Notes: generated by a model not told the origin, from the sequence alone. 64,000 bases of DNA from Ignavibacterium sp. (GCF_025998815.1 NZ_AP026678.1:1488001-1552000); one strand, 5' to 3'; positions 39,107-49,519 are shown, counted from the stretch's first letter. Numbers and translations: made by a program.

Positions 39107-39775
39107 CTACCTCGGTACATTAGGTAAAATTAAATCGAGATTTGGAAAAACTATCAGATAAAGCGCCCACATTATAAATCCAACTGAGAGAGGGATTGAA
39201 AGATTATCATCAGCAATTCCATAAGAAATATTTTCTACAATTGCTCCGATAAATGCAGCAACAAAACCAATCATATATTCAGCAAAGCTTTCTGTTAATT
39301 TTGGTGTAAATAAAATCACGATACTTGCACTAATGAAAAAAGCTAAAGTTCCCTCAAAACTTTTCCTTAAAAATGGTCTTTTACCGAACTTCCGTCCAAT
39401 CAAAGCTGCGCTTGTGTCACTAATGATAAGAATTGCAAATGCTGTAACAAATATTACTTTCGGAAAAATGATTACACCAATTAAAGCAGAGATTAAAACA
39501 TAAGTAGCGCCGTTAAGATTTTTCTTTTCGTGATCAACTTCATGTTTGCGCAATAAAAATCCGAAAATTTTATAAAAAATTTTTCCCACTTCAGGATGGA
39601 AGTACCTCGCCACATCAACAACCAATGCAAATGCAGTTAAGCTTGCAAGAATTATAATTGCAACAGATTTTGGTATGAAGTAATAAATCGTTGGTATAGA
39701 TAAAGAAAAGAGATGAATTAGTTTTCGGACTAACTCATCTCTGTAATGGATTGTTCCGTTATCAATTGGATTCAT
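39107..39775 (-). CDS. Polyprenol/diacylglycerol kinase-like (SEC59/DGK1/VTE5 type) membrane protein
   Basis: The 222-residue protein has six or seven membrane segments. The N-terminal [17 protein letters not shown] and the internal [27 protein letters not shown] match the CTP-dependent lipid kinase/phosphatidate cytidylyltransferase-like family (dolichol kinase, phytol kinase VTE5). It probably phosphorylates a polyprenol or similar lipid alcohol, but the substrate is inferred. It overlaps the ftsH 3' end by 14 nt. Confidence 0.83.
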   Translation of the reverse strand: MNPIDNGTIHYRDELVRKLIHLFSLSIPTIYYFIPKSVAIIILASLTAFALVVDVARYFHPEVGKIFYKIFGFLLRKHEVDHEKKNLNGATYVLISALIGVIIFPKVIFVTAFAILIISDTSAALIGRKFGKRPFLRKSFEGTLAFFISASIVILFTPKLTESFAEYMIGFVAAFIGAIVENISYGIADDNLSIPLSVGFIMWALYLIVFPNLDLILPNVPR

Positions 39776-41834
39776 CTTTAGGAGCAGTTTCCTTTTTATT
39801 CCGCTGTTCCATCAGTTTCTTAACATGATCAGGAATGTCTTCTTCACCATTAGATTTTTCCGGTTTCTTGACTGGCGGAAGCTCCTGTCCTTTTATTATT
39901 GCATCAATTTCATCTCCATCAAGAATTTCTCTTTCAAGAAGTTCTTTGGAAAGTTTATGAAGTAACTCAATATTTTCTTTCAGAATATTTTCAGCACGCT
40001 GTTCAGCATTTCTTATTATTGTTCTAACTTCGTCATCAATTTCCTGAGCAGTCTTTTCACTGTAATCTTTATGACGCTGAATTTCTCTTCCTAAAAATAT
40101 TTCTTCTTCTTTTGCACCATAAGCAAGCGGACCAAGTCTTTCACTCATTCCCCATTCACAAACCATTTTGCGGGCAATGTTTGTTGCTTTTTCGATATCA
40201 TTGCCAGCGCCTGTTGTGAAATGGTTGAAGATAAGTTTTTCTGCAGCACGACCACCAAGTGCATAGGTAATCATAGCTTCAAGATATTCTTTGGAATAAG
40301 TATGTTTTTCATCGATAGGAAGATAACTCGTAACACCAAGCGCTCTTCCTCTTGGAATAATTGTTACCTTGTGAACCGGATCAGCTTCAGGTAATTTTTT
40401 TGCAACAAGAACATGTCCTATTTCATGATAAGCTGTTGTTTTCTTCTCTTCTTCAGAAATAATCAAACTCTTTCTTTCCATTCCCATCATAACTTTATCT
40501 TTTGCTTCTTCAAAATCACTCATTTCAACTTTCTTCTTATTTTTTCTAGCGGCAAGAAGTGCTGCTTCATTAACAAGATTTGCAAGTTCAGCACCAGCTA
40601 AACCAGGTGTTCCTTTTGCAAGAACTTCAAGATCAACATCATCACCTAAAGGAATGTTTCGTGTGTGAACTTTTAGAATTCCTTCACGACCTTTAACATC
40701 AGGACGGTCAACGACAACTTGTCTGTCAAATCGTCCCGGACGAAGTAATGCAGGATCAAGAACATCAGGGCGATTTGTTGCAGCGATGATAATTACACCG
40801 CTGTTCTGTTCAAATCCATCCATCTCAACCAAAAGCTGATTAAGAGTTTGTTCTCTTTCATCGTGTCCGCCACCAAGTCCGGCACCACGATGTCTTCCAA
40901 CTGCATCAATTTCATCAATAAAAATTATGCAAGGTGCATGTCGTTTTCCCTGATCGAATAAGTCTCTTACACGACTAGCTCCAACACCAACAAACATCTC
41001 CACGAAGTCAGCACCAGAGATTGAGAAAAACGGAACACCAGCTTCACCAGCAACTGCTCGTGCTAATAATGTTTTTCCTGTTCCCGGAGGTCCTAACAAC
41101 AAAACTCCTCTTGGAATTTTTCCACCAAGTTTTTGAAACTTACTTGGTTCTTTCAGGAACTCAATAATTTCCTGAAGTTCGAGTTTTGCTTCGTCTGCAC
41201 CTGCTACATCTTTAAAGGTAACTCTTTTATTAGAAGGAGTGATAAGCTTTGCTTTGCTTTTTCCAAACGAAAAAATTCCTCTGGTTCCTCCACCTTGCCC
41301 TTGCATTCTTCGCATTATAACAATCCATATTGCTATGATAAGAATCCATGGTAAGAATCCTATAATGATGTTAAGCCATTCAGTTGAATCTTTTTCAAAA
41401 GTGTACTGAATTCCGAGTTCTCTCCATTTGGCTTCCTGTTCCTTAATGATTGGCTCAGGAATGTAAACTGAAATAGCTTTGGTGGGAAAATTTCTTGTAC
41501 CAACTTTAACTGTTGTCTCTGTATTCAACTCAGCGTTAAAGTAATAATCGTTGATATCCTTTTTAGAAACCTTTGCTGATACAATTTTGCCTGGCTGGCT
41601 AAGTAACTTTTCATATTCACCGAATGAAATTTCAGTATAGTTTTCAGCGCCGGTTCTGAAAAGCTGCATAATAATTACTGCAGCAACGATTACAGCGCCC
41701 CAACCAAAAACCATTCTGATAATTTTAGACCAGTCAAAATTATCATCCGGTTTATTTGAGTTATTATTATTCTTACGGAAATTAGATTTGTTATCATCAT
41801 CTCCGTTGTAAAATTTTCTGAACTTGTTATCCAT
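39762..41834 (-). CDS. ftsH: ATP-dependent zinc metalloprotease FtsH
   Basis: FtsH degrades misassembled membrane proteins and regulatory proteins at the inner membrane. Two membrane segments lie at about residues 41-57 and 155-175 with a periplasmic domain between. The AAA domain has Walker A GPPGTGKT (248-255), Walker [10 protein letters not shown] and the [22 protein letters not shown]. The zinc site is HEIGH (470-474) in the M41 peptidase domain. 690 residues includes an Asn-rich N-terminus and a charged tail. Confidence 0.98.
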   Translation of the reverse strand: MDNKFRKFYNGDDDNKSNFRKNNNNSNKPDDNFDWSKIIRMVFGWGAVIVAAVIIMQLFRTGAENYTEISFGEYEKLLSQPGKIVSAKVSKKDINDYYFNAELNTETTVKVGTRNFPTKAISVYIPEPIIKEQEAKWRELGIQYTFEKDSTEWLNIIIGFLPWILIIAIWIVIMRRMQGQGGGTRGIFSFGKSKAKLITPSNKRVTFKDVAGADEAKLELQEIIEFLKEPSKFQKLGGKIPRGVLLLGPPGTGKTLLARAVAGEAGVPFFSISGADFVEMFVGVGASRVRDLFDQGKRHAPCIIFIDEIDAVGRHRGAGLGGGHDEREQTLNQLLVEMDGFEQNSGVIIIAATNRPDVLDPALLRPGRFDRQVVVDRPDVKGREGILKVHTRNIPLGDDVDLEVLAKGTPGLAGAELANLVNEAALLAARKNKKKVEMSDFEEAKDKVMMGMERKSLIISEEEKKTTAYHEIGHVLVAKKLPEADPVHKVTIIPRGRALGVTSYLPIDEKHTYSKEYLEAMITYALGGRAAEKLIFNHFTTGAGNDIEKATNIARKMVCEWGMSERLGPLAYGAKEEEIFLGREIQRHKDYSEKTAQEIDDEVRTIIRNAEQRAENILKENIELLHKLSKELLEREILDGDEIDAIIKGQELPPVKKPEKSNGEEDIPDHVKKLMEQRNKKETAPKDESN

Positions 41835-41849
41835 TTAACATTAACTCCA

Positions 41850-42401
41850 TCATTCACTTAAAACATAAATTGAAGTAAGATTCCTGTATTTTTGCTGATA
41901 ATCCAGCCCATAACCAATAACAAACTGGCTCGGAATCCTGAAGCCAATATAATCAATTTTTACATCATATTTGAGACTCTCAGGTTTCACCAAAAGCGAT
42001 ACAACCTTCATACTTTTGGGCGTATGTTTTGAGAATAACTCTTCAATGTATTTAATCGAAAGTCCTGTATCGACAATATCCTCAACAATAATTATGTCTC
42101 TTCCGTTCACATCGCAATTAAGTTCCTTAAGCAACTTCACATTTCCGGAGGATATTTTTGAATCTCCATAGCTTGATAGTTTGAAAAAATCGATTTCACA
42201 TTCAATATCAACATTTTTAATTAAATCGCTCATAAAGATAAAAGCACCGTTCAGAACTCCGATAAATATCGGAACTTTACCAACATATTCTTTCGAAATT
42301 TCCGAACCAAGTTCCTTTACTCTCGACTGTATTTGCTCTGAAGAAAGCAATGGAACAAAGGTATCGCCATTGATAATTAATTTTTCAGTTTGATTAGTCA
42401 T
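41850..42401 (-). CDS. hpt: Hypoxanthine phosphoribosyltransferase
   Basis: Hpt salvages hypoxanthine and guanine to IMP and GMP. The PRPP motif IIIVEDIVDTGLSIKY lies near residue 99, with the family FKLSSYGDSKISSG loop and the C-terminal YIGFRIPSQFVIGYGLDY. 183 residues is typical. It overlaps tilS by 8 nt and precedes ftsH; the tilS-hpt-ftsH order is conserved across many bacteria, which supports all three calls. Confidence 0.96.
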   Translation of the reverse strand: MTNQTEKLIINGDTFVPLLSSEQIQSRVKELGSEISKEYVGKVPIFIGVLNGAFIFMSDLIKNVDIECEIDFFKLSSYGDSKISSGNVKLLKELNCDVNGRDIIIVEDIVDTGLSIKYIEELFSKHTPKSMKVVSLLVKPESLKYDVKIDYIGFRIPSQFVIGYGLDYQQKYRNLTSIYVLSE

Positions 42402-43758
42402 TTATCAGCTCAAGTTTGTAAATATTTTTTGTTTCGGGAGTAACTTTAAATTTTTCATCAAGTCTTTTTGCAATTACCCAAACTATTTTGTTTTTTGTTC
42501 CAAGAACATACTGATTCTTTTTTTCTTTTGCCTCAGTTTTAATGTCATTTAGATAATCCGAAATCTTTTTAGTTCCTTTCATTCCAATCGGATTGAACTT
42601 ATCACCTGGTTTCCATTTTCTTATGATGAAATTCTCGCCTGTCAAATCAGCATCAACATACTCAATATTTTTATCAGGTGTTAAATTAACATCAGATAGA
42701 TCAACTTTTGAAATAGAAATTGTTCCGGAGCTGAACTTTTTAGTTTCGCCTGCTTTAATCTTAATATTATTTTCAGAATGGGAGTTTCTGGAGTAGATTG
42801 AAATAAAATCCCGCTCACGAATTGCTATAACATTTTTCTTTAAAGACTCTGAAATTCCAACCTGCTTTTTAGTTAGTGAAATAATTTTCTCAACATCTTT
42901 TTGTTCAGTCTGTAGTTTGAATTTATCGGATAAAACTTTTCTTATTACTTCAGATTGAATGAACTCATCTTCTTTCTCAAACAAAGTTAATTTTATTCTT
43001 ATTTCATCTATTAAATCTTCAGAATATTTTTTTTGAGTTTGTGAAATAAACTTATCAAAATATTTATTGAAACTCTGCAAGTTTAATGATGTTGAAAGCA
43101 CTGAATTAACTAATCCCGTATTTATTTTTTTCTCAAGCTCAGGAATGATTTTCAATCGTATAAAATTTCTCTCGTATTCTTCCGAAAGATTTGATTCATC
43201 AATCACATATTTAATTTTTTTCTCTTTGAGATATGAAACTATTTCGGATTTTCTGAGGCATAAAATCGGTCTGATAATATTTTCACGGAAAACTGGAATT
43301 CCGGCAATACCTTTTATTCCGGTGCCTTTAGATATGTTAAGCAGAACTGTTTCAGCGTTGTCATCGGCATTATGAGCAGTTGCAATCTTAGTGTAATAAT
43401 TTTTTTCTGCGCAATCATTTAATAAATCATATCGGATAATCCTGCCGGCTTCTTCAACAGAAATTTTATTTTTCTTTGCGTAAGATTTAACATCAGCTTT
43501 GGCAGAATGGAAAGGAATTGAAAGCTCCTCACATAATTGTTCACAAAATTTCTGCTCTCTATCTGCTGATTTTCGTAATGAATGATTCAAGTGAAAAGCT
43601 GCTAATTCGATTCGGAATTTATTTGCAAACTTTTTCAGAAAATAAAGTAGAAAAACTGAATCCGGTCCTCCACTGAGAGCTAAAAGGATTCTATCTCCTG
43701 TTTTTATTAACGAATGACTTTGAATGAATCTTAAAACTTTTTGTTCAGTGGAGTTCAT
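42394..43758 (-). CDS. tilS: tRNA(Ile)-lysidine synthetase
   Basis: TilS modifies the wobble cytidine of tRNA-Ile(CAU) to lysidine so that it reads AUA codons. The PP-loop motif LALSGGPDSVFLLYFL lies near residue 25. Also present are AAFHLNHSLR and ATAHNADDNAETVLLNISKGTGIKG. The C-terminal ~150 residues include FIIRKWKPGDKFNPIGMKGTKKISDYLND, typical of the long form. 454 residues. Confidence 0.96.
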   Translation of the reverse strand: MNSTEQKVLRFIQSHSLIKTGDRILLALSGGPDSVFLLYFLKKFANKFRIELAAFHLNHSLRKSADREQKFCEQLCEELSIPFHSAKADVKSYAKKNKISVEEAGRIIRYDLLNDCAEKNYYTKIATAHNADDNAETVLLNISKGTGIKGIAGIPVFRENIIRPILCLRKSEIVSYLKEKKIKYVIDESNLSEEYERNFIRLKIIPELEKKINTGLVNSVLSTSLNLQSFNKYFDKFISQTQKKYSEDLIDEIRIKLTLFEKEDEFIQSEVIRKVLSDKFKLQTEQKDVEKIISLTKKQVGISESLKKNVIAIRERDFISIYSRNSHSENNIKIKAGETKKFSSGTISISKVDLSDVNLTPDKNIEYVDADLTGENFIIRKWKPGDKFNPIGMKGTKKISDYLNDIKTEAKEKKNQYVLGTKNKIVWVIAKRLDEKFKVTPETKNIYKLELIND

Positions 43759-43766
43759 TGAATTAT

Positions 43767-44369
43767 CTACTCTTCAGAAGTTTTATTATTCATAATTCTT
43801 TCGACATATTTTCCTAAGACATCAAATTCAAGGTTTACAGTGTCTCCGACTTTCTTATCGGAAAAAATTGTTTCTTTCCAGGTGTGAGGAATTATTCCAA
43901 CAGAAAATTTACTATCCTTCAATTCTGCGACTGTCATACTAACACCATCAATTGCAACTGAACCAACATAAATAAGATATTGCTTAAATCTCTCGGGAAA
44001 AGAAATTGTCATCCAATGACTATTTGAAAGCTCTTTAATTTCTTCAATCCTGCCTGTAGTATCAATATGTCCAAGCACAAAATGACCACCCAATCTTGCA
44101 TCTGCTTTCAAAGGTCTCTCGAGATTAACTTTTTCTCCTTGCTTCAAGACTCCAAGATTAGTTTTGTTAAGTGTTTCCTCAATAGTATCAACCGAAAAAG
44201 TTTTTTCAGTTCTTTTAACTACAGTTAGGCAACAACCATTTACAGCAATACTGCTTCCGATAGTTAAATCATCCAAGACTTTTTCTGCCTGAATTTCAAA
44301 TTGAAAACCATCACCGGTTGGAATTTTTTCTTTCAATATTCCTTTTTCTTCAACTAAACCAGTAAACAT
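43767..44369 (-). CDS. ribE: Riboflavin synthase, alpha subunit
   Basis: Riboflavin synthase dismutates two 6,7-dimethyl-8-ribityllumazine molecules. It has the two internal lumazine-binding repeats: MFTGLVEEKG at the N-terminus with SIAVNGCCLTV, and GHFVLGHIDTTG with SVAIDGVSMTV in the second half. The length of 200 residues is standard. GGAG precedes the ATG. It follows ribD on the same strand with a 69-nt gap; no FMN riboswitch is visible upstream of either gene. Confidence 0.96.
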   Translation of the reverse strand: MFTGLVEEKGILKEKIPTGDGFQFEIQAEKVLDDLTIGSSIAVNGCCLTVVKRTEKTFSVDTIEETLNKTNLGVLKQGEKVNLERPLKADARLGGHFVLGHIDTTGRIEEIKELSNSHWMTISFPERFKQYLIYVGSVAIDGVSMTVAELKDSKFSVGIIPHTWKETIFSDKKVGDTVNLEFDVLGKYVERIMNNKTSEE

Positions 44370-44438
44370 TTTTTGCTCCGGATAAATTTGAAAAATTATT
44401 ATACAAAATTAACTAAAGCCCGGTTCAATTGAAGTGCT

Positions 44439-45527
44439 TTATTTGGTCAGCTCAAGTAGAATGTCGTCTCCGACAAGTTCTGAATGTTTAACTCTGAATC
44501 TATATGCTTTTTTAAGGTCGTTAATCCGGATGGAGTTGAATGCCGGTATTCCGCTTCCCAAAAGTTTAGGACTAATGAAAAGTAAAACATCATCGAAAAG
44601 ATTTTGTCTTAAGAAAGAAGAAAAAACTTCTGAACCACCTTCTACTAACAATGATGTAATTTCAAGTATTGCTAATTCTTTCAGTATACTTTTTAAGTTG
44701 AGATTGCCATTGCCGTTTCGTTTAACAAAAATTATTCTGACACCAAGTCCGGATAGTTTTTTTATTTTGCTTTTCCTGGAAATTGATTCTTTAGATGTAA
44801 TTAATATAGTTTTTCCGTCTGTGTTTTGTGTGAACAATTTTAAATCAGGGTTCAACTTTAAATTAGAATCAAGAACTATTCGCCAGGGATTTCTTCCTTC
44901 AGTTAATCTTACAGTCAGGAGTGGATTATCAATTTCAGCAGTTCGTCTTCCAATCAATACAGCATCATATTCTGCTCTGAGTGAATGAACAAACTTTCTT
45001 GCTTCAGAGGAAGTTATCCACTGCGAATAATTTGAATCATCTGCAATTTTTCCGTCAAGTGTTTGTGCAATCTTTAATGTTACATAAGGAATTTTTTTTG
45101 TTATATATTTGAAAAAAAATTTATTTAATTCAGTACACTCTTTTTCAAGCACGCCAACTCTTACTTCAATTCCAGCTTTCTTAAGTTTTTTTACTCCATT
45201 TCCACTCACTAAAGGATTTACATCAAGTGTTCCAATTACAACCCGTTTAATTTTTGATTCTATGATTTTATCTACACAAGGAGGAGTGTGTCCGTAGTGG
45301 CTGCAAGGTTCAAGATTTACATAAAGTGTTGATCCTTCAAGTGGTTCGACTGCAGAGTTGATTGCATTAACTTCAGCATGATTTTCACCATACTTCTGAT
45401 GATAACCTGCTCCAATGATTTTATTGTTTTTAGTAATAACACAACCAACCATTGGATTTGGACTAACAAAACCGCTTCCCCGCTTTGCGATTTCAAGTGT
45501 TAGTTGTATGTAAGTTTCATCATTCAA
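44439..45527 (-). CDS. ribD: Bifunctional riboflavin biosynthesis deaminase/reductase
   Basis: RibD has an N-terminal pyrimidine deaminase domain and a C-terminal 5-amino-6-uracil reductase domain. The zinc site is H-A-E in NHAEVNAI and the paired cysteines in LEPCSHYGHTPPC. The reductase part has KIAQTLDGKIA, SEARKFVHSLRAEYDAVLIGRRT and LLVEGGSEVFSSF. 362 residues is normal. The start is TTG at 45527, nine nt after the greA stop, and it agrees with the family N-terminus. Confidence 0.95.
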   Translation of the reverse strand: MNDETYIQLTLEIAKRGSGFVSPNPMVGCVITKNNKIIGAGYHQKYGENHAEVNAINSAVEPLEGSTLYVNLEPCSHYGHTPPCVDKIIESKIKRVVIGTLDVNPLVSGNGVKKLKKAGIEVRVGVLEKECTELNKFFFKYITKKIPYVTLKIAQTLDGKIADDSNYSQWITSSEARKFVHSLRAEYDAVLIGRRTAEIDNPLLTVRLTEGRNPWRIVLDSNLKLNPDLKLFTQNTDGKTILITSKESISRKSKIKKLSGLGVRIIFVKRNGNGNLNLKSILKELAILEITSLLVEGGSEVFSSFLRQNLFDDVLLFISPKLLGSGIPAFNSIRINDLKKAYRFRVKHSELVGDDILLELTK

Positions 45528-45535
45528 GTTAATGA

Positions 45536-46012
45536 TTATTTTATTTCAAGTATTTCGAATTCCATATTTCCGGCAGGTGCTTTAATTGTTACCTTCTGTC
45601 CAATCTTTGCGCCCATCAATCCCTGACCAACGGGTGATGTAATAGAAATTTTTCCTGCCTGAAAATCAGCCTCTTCAGGTGAGACTAATGTATATTCAAA
45701 AATTTTGTTTGTTTTGAGATTTTTAATTTTTACTACAGATAGAATGTGAACTTCATCATTAGGCATTTTGGAAGTATCTATAACTCTTGCCCGTGAAAGA
45801 ATATCTTCAAGCTTTGCAATTCTTAATTCAAATAATCCTTGTTCTTCTTTTGCAGCATCATACTCAGCATTTTCTGATAGGTCGCCGTGTGCTCTGGCTT
45901 CGGCAATTTTTCGGGCAATTTCTTTACGCCCATTATTCTTCATATCCTGAAGTTCTTTTTCAAGTTCGAGTAATCTTTCTCTTGTAAGATAAACAAAGTT
46001 TTGTCCGTTCAT
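45536..46012 (-). CDS. greA: Transcription elongation factor GreA
   Basis: GreA rescues backtracked RNA polymerase by stimulating transcript cleavage. An N-terminal coiled coil of about 75 residues carries the tip acidic motif (GDLSENAEYDAAKEEQ), followed by the FKBP-like C-terminal domain with the ISITSPVGQGLMGAKIGQKVTIKAPAG stretch. 158 residues is standard. It precedes ribD; a strong terminator lies upstream between it and the OsmC gene. Confidence 0.97.
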   Translation of the reverse strand: MNGQNFVYLTRERLLELEKELQDMKNNGRKEIARKIAEARAHGDLSENAEYDAAKEEQGLFELRIAKLEDILSRARVIDTSKMPNDEVHILSVVKIKNLKTNKIFEYTLVSPEEADFQAGKISITSPVGQGLMGAKIGQKVTIKAPAGNMEFEILEIK

Positions 46013-46043
46013 AATTACATTCTCAATTTGTTAATGAAATCAG

Positions 46044-46085
46044 AAAAAAAATTGCCACCGTTTCGAGAAATCCGATACAGTGGCA
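46044..46085 (-). terminator. Terminator of the OsmC-family gene
   Basis: On the minus strand TGCCACTG (46085-46078) pairs with CGGTGGCA (46060-46053), eight pairs including one G-U, with an inner TCG/CGA pairing in the loop, followed by A and a run of seven or eight T residues (plus-strand A at 46044-46051). It separates the OsmC gene from greA. Confidence 0.82.
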
Positions 46086-46152
46086 TCGCAAAAATATGAA
46101 GGTATGTTTAGCGTGTCAAGTAAGAATTTGCTATTTCTCTATCAGAAAAATT

Positions 46153-46578
46153 TTATTCTTCAACGATTCTGTAAGAATGTTCAATAGGCATAGCTTTTTG
46201 AAGCATTGCAGTAACACTGCAATATTTTGTTTGAGATAATTCAATAGCTCTTTCAATTTCTTTGACAGGAAGATTTTTTCCGTAGAAAACATATTCAAGA
46301 TTAATTTTTGTAAAAACCTGCGGATGTTCCTCAGCAACATCGGCAGTAATGTTCATTTCAAATCCATCAAGTTTAACTCGTTTCTTTGAAAGAATGCTTG
46401 CCACATCACTTCCTGTACAACCTGCTAATGAAATAAGAATTAGTTCCTTTGGACGAATACCGGCATTACTGCCACCAAATTCTTCAGGTCCATCCATTGT
46501 AATCCAATGGTTTGAATCTGTTTTTCCAACAAATGTAATACCCTTTACTTGTTTAACGAAAGCTTTTTTAGTTGCCAT
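46153..46578 (-). CDS. OsmC/Ohr family protein
   Basis: This 141-residue protein has the OsmC fold for thiol-dependent peroxide reduction. The first conserved cysteine is in LISLAGCTGSDVASIL near residue 54, and the second is in QTKYCSVTAMLQ near residue 121. The layout resembles the YhfA-like OsmC subgroup rather than the classic Ohr enzymes. It is probably cytoplasmic. GAGGT lies before the ATG. It appears to form its own transcription unit, ended by the terminator at 46044-46085. Confidence 0.9.
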   Translation of the reverse strand: MATKKAFVKQVKGITFVGKTDSNHWITMDGPEEFGGSNAGIRPKELILISLAGCTGSDVASILSKKRVKLDGFEMNITADVAEEHPQVFTKINLEYVFYGKNLPVKEIERAIELSQTKYCSVTAMLQKAMPIEHSYRIVEE

Positions 46579-46819
46579 TAGTTACCTCTTATTTGAAAAA
46601 TTAAATATTCTTTTAACATATCAGATGTTATATTTTGGAGAGAGTTTCAAGATACACCTACTTATGAATTTAATAGGTTTTATTATAATTTTTACAGATA
46701 ATGGAACACATATAACGCTGATGAAACAGATACTCACAGATTATCAAAATAACACTTTTAGGCATTTAATTTATTAAACAAGGTTATTTACTAATTTTAT
46801 TAATCCATCCATTTTTTTA

Positions 46820-48262
46820 TCAGCTTTGCTTATGTACCATTTTTTTAATTAGTTCCCAAGCTTCAACAACATGTCTTCTTTCGTGTCTTATACTTCCAAT
46901 AGTTAAACGAAGTGTAAACTTACCATTTAATTTTGTATGAGATAAAAATATTTTCCCCGAAGCGTTAATATCTTCCAATAATTTTTCATTCAATCTGTTC
47001 AATTCTTCCTCAGATTTATTTCCCGGATTATAACGAAAACAAACCGTGGAAAAAGGTACCGGAGCCATTCTTTCAAAAAACTTTTCTTCATCAACCCAAT
47101 TCGCAAATTCCTGAGCCATTTCAATGTGATGCTTTATTCTCTCTGCCAATCCATCAACTCCAAAATACCTGATGATAAACCAGAGTTTTAGTGAACGAAA
47201 TCTTCTTCCAAGCTGAATTCCATAATCCATCAGATTTTCTACTTCGTCATCAACCTTCGTTTTTAAGTATTCGGGAACAAGACTAAAAGCTCTTTTAAGT
47301 ATTTCCGGTTTCCTGGTAAAATAAATACTCAAATCCATAGGTGTGAACATCCATTTATGCGGATTGATAACAATTGAATCGGCTTCGTCCCAAGCATCGG
47401 TAATCCATTTCATATCGGGAATCATTGCAGTAACACCTGCATAAGCTGCATCAATATGAAGCCAGAGATTATACTTTTTACATACTTCTGAAATCTCTCT
47501 AACAGGATCAATACTTGTAGTTGAAGTTGTTCCAACAGTTGCCACAACACAAAACGGTTTTATGCCTTTGGAAATATCTGATTTAATTGCCGCTTCAAGT
47601 TCTTGGGCATTCATTTCATATTTTTCATTAACAGAAATTTTTCTAACTCCTTCCAAACCAATTCCCAGAGTAACTGCACCTTTTTCGATTGATGAGTGAG
47701 CTTGCTCGGAACAATACAATCTTAGTTTTGGCAAATCAGTTCTTCCTGACATTCCTTTCTCTCTTATATTCAGATTCAATTGTTCCCTGGCAGAAGCAAT
47801 TGCGTGCATCGAACTTGTTGAAGCAGTGTCGTAAATAATTCCCCAATAATTTTCAGGTAAGCCAACCATTTGCCTGAACCAGTTCATCATAGCTTTTTCA
47901 AGTTCTGTAAACGCAGGTGATGTTTTCCATAACATTCCGTTTGCGTTGAAAGCTGCAGAGAGCATCTCTGCTAAAACACCGGGCATACTTGAAGTTGAAT
48001 TGAAGTAAGCCATAAATCCCGGATGATTCCAGTGTGTTATTCCATCAATTAAAATTCTGTCAATGCTGCTAATTATTTTTTCTATATCTTCACCAGTTTG
48101 TGGAGGTTGCTCGGGAATTCGGGATAAAATTTCTCCCGGCTTTACTTGTGAAAGCGGTGGATACTTTTCAATTTCTTTAATGTAATCTGCAATCCAATCA
48201 ATAAGATTCTTCCCGCTTTCACGGAATTCTTCAATTGGCATATCTGTAAAATTGTTTTCCAT
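46820..48262 (-). CDS. Group II PLP-dependent aromatic-L-amino-acid decarboxylase-like enzyme
   Basis: The 480-residue enzyme belongs to the group II pyridoxal-phosphate decarboxylases (aromatic amino acid or tyrosine/tryptophan type). Diagnostic segments are HWNHPGFMAYFNSTSS near residue 78, TASTSSMHAI, the PLP-binding LWLHIDAAYAG near residue 270, and the Schiff-base lysine in INPHKWMFTPMDLS near residue 305. It would make an aromatic amine and CO2. Substrate choice cannot be read with certainty. It is monocistronic and divergent from the Sco gene. Confidence 0.92.
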   Translation of the reverse strand: MENNFTDMPIEEFRESGKNLIDWIADYIKEIEKYPPLSQVKPGEILSRIPEQPPQTGEDIEKIISSIDRILIDGITHWNHPGFMAYFNSTSSMPGVLAEMLSAAFNANGMLWKTSPAFTELEKAMMNWFRQMVGLPENYWGIIYDTASTSSMHAIASAREQLNLNIREKGMSGRTDLPKLRLYCSEQAHSSIEKGAVTLGIGLEGVRKISVNEKYEMNAQELEAAIKSDISKGIKPFCVVATVGTTSTTSIDPVREISEVCKKYNLWLHIDAAYAGVTAMIPDMKWITDAWDEADSIVINPHKWMFTPMDLSIYFTRKPEILKRAFSLVPEYLKTKVDDEVENLMDYGIQLGRRFRSLKLWFIIRYFGVDGLAERIKHHIEMAQEFANWVDEEKFFERMAPVPFSTVCFRYNPGNKSEEELNRLNEKLLEDINASGKIFLSHTKLNGKFTLRLTIGSIRHERRHVVEAWELIKKMVHKQS

Positions 48263-48377
48263 TTTCAGTTTGAAATATTGGTGTAAAAAATCTGATTCAA
48301 ATCTAAGAAAAGAATTTATCTTTTATTCGTTGATGATAAGACTTAATTTTACAAGTGAAATAAATCTTTTACACAAG

Positions 48378-48977
48378 ATGAAATCAAAAATATACTTTTT
48401 AAGCACTGTAATTTTCTCACTGATTATACTAAGTGGCTGCTACGAACATTTTCCACTTAAACAAGATATTTCCAGAACACAAAATAATTTTCTTAACCAG
48501 GATAGTGTGGAAGTCAAATTTCCGGAATTGACAAAAGGAAAAGTTACTTTGATGGCAATGGTTTATACGCATTGTCCTGATATTTGTCCAATGACAACAC
48601 ATAATATGCAATTAGTAGAATCAAAATTGAGTAAAGATGAATTAGATAAAGTGCGGTTTGTAATAATTACTTTTGACCCGAATCGTGATACACCAAATGT
48701 TCTGAAAAAGTTTGCAGAGATAAGAGACATTGATTTTAATCGCTGGAGTTTTTTAAGTGGTGATGAACAAAACACTAAAGAAGTAATGCTGAAGTTTGAT
48801 GTAAAAGCTGTTCCGGCAGATTCATCTTATGATGAACAAGGAAATCTTTCTTATTACATTATTCATACTGACAGGATTTCTTTAATCGATCAGGATGGTG
48901 TGCTTCGAAGAAATTATGTCGGAAGTATCGCGGATATAAATGAAATCGTAAATGATATAGAGTATCTTTTACAGTAA
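48378..48977 (+). CDS. Sco1/SenC family copper-binding lipoprotein
   Basis: This 199-residue Sco protein has a lipoprotein signal (ending LSGC, residue 18) and a thioredoxin-like domain with the copper motif CPDIC (THCPDICPMTTH) and a conserved distal histidine in YIIHTDR. Sco proteins deliver copper to the CuA site of cytochrome oxidase or act as thiol reductants. I chose the ATG at 48378 because it alone places a lipobox signal at the start; the reading frame extends 126 nt further up. A copper chaperone gene follows. Confidence 0.9.
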   Translation: MKSKIYFLSTVIFSLIILSGCYEHFPLKQDISRTQNNFLNQDSVEVKFPELTKGKVTLMAMVYTHCPDICPMTTHNMQLVESKLSKDELDKVRFVIITFDPNRDTPNVLKKFAEIRDIDFNRWSFLSGDEQNTKEVMLKFDVKAVPADSSYDEQGNLSYYIIHTDRISLIDQDGVLRRNYVGSIADINEIVNDIEYLLQ

Positions 48978-49084
48978 TATTTTTCGTGTATCTTTATGCT
49001 TTCAGGTTTTAGATGAGGAAGTTTTTCGCTACTAAAGTACCAAAACACTAAAGAGAATAAATAAAACATAGAAAGGAATAAAAA

Positions 49085-49519
49085 ATGAAGTTATTATTAT
49101 TAGCGCTTGTAATCTTTATTTCTTCACCGGAAGAAAAAATTAAAATTAAAGATCCCTGGATGAGAATCAGTGCAGAAGGACAATCAACTGCACTATTTAT
49201 GAAAATTGAAAATACTGGCGATGTTGCTGATACACTTTACAAAGCTGAATGCGACTTTGCTGGCAGAGTTGAAATTCATGAAACCTATCAGCAAGGCGAA
49301 ATGATGGGTATGAGAGAAGTTCCTTTCATTGTAATTCCTCCCAAATCAACTTTTGAATTAAAACCAAGATCACATCATATAATGGTAATTAAGTTAAAGA
49401 AGGATATTAAAAAAGGGACTCAGGAAGAGTTTACACTTTACTTTAAACAAGCAGGTAAGCTGAAAGTAAAAGCCACAGCCCAGGAAATGCAAATGCCAAA
49501 GATGGAACATAAACATTAA
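49085..49519 (+). CDS. PCuAC-type periplasmic copper chaperone
   Basis: The 144-residue protein has a short signal peptide and a PCuAC (DUF461) domain. The Cu(I) ligands follow the H-x(n)-M-x(n)-H-x-M plan: H in VEIHETYQQGEMMGM, the methionines there, and HHIM in LKPRSHHIMVIKL; the tail adds MQMPKMEHKH, which is also metal-loving. PCuAC works with Sco to assemble the CuA site, and Sco lies just upstream. It is preceded by AGAAAGGA and followed by a terminator. Confidence 0.9.
   Translation: MKLLLLALVIFISSPEEKIKIKDPWMRISAEGQSTALFMKIENTGDVADTLYKAECDFAGRVEIHETYQQGEMMGMREVPFIVIPPKSTFELKPRSHHIMVIKLKKDIKKGTQEEFTLYFKQAGKLKVKATAQEMQMPKMEHKH

Noticed and set aside
44370-44438. Possible FMN riboswitch before ribE
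   Set aside because: The gap is only 69 nt and lacks the conserved RFN element sequences; nothing similar precedes ribD either.
44434-44988. 184-residue plus-strand reading frame
   Set aside because: It is antisense to ribD, whose conserved reductase domain is certain; the Ser/Leu-rich product fits no family.
46131-46340. 69-residue minus-strand reading frame
   Set aside because: It lies in another frame of the OsmC-family gene and has the low-complexity look of an out-of-frame shadow.
46579-46819. Hidden gene or RNA between the OsmC gene and the decarboxylase gene
   Set aside because: The 241-nt gap is AT-rich with no credible reading frame, hairpin or conserved RNA pattern that I can support.
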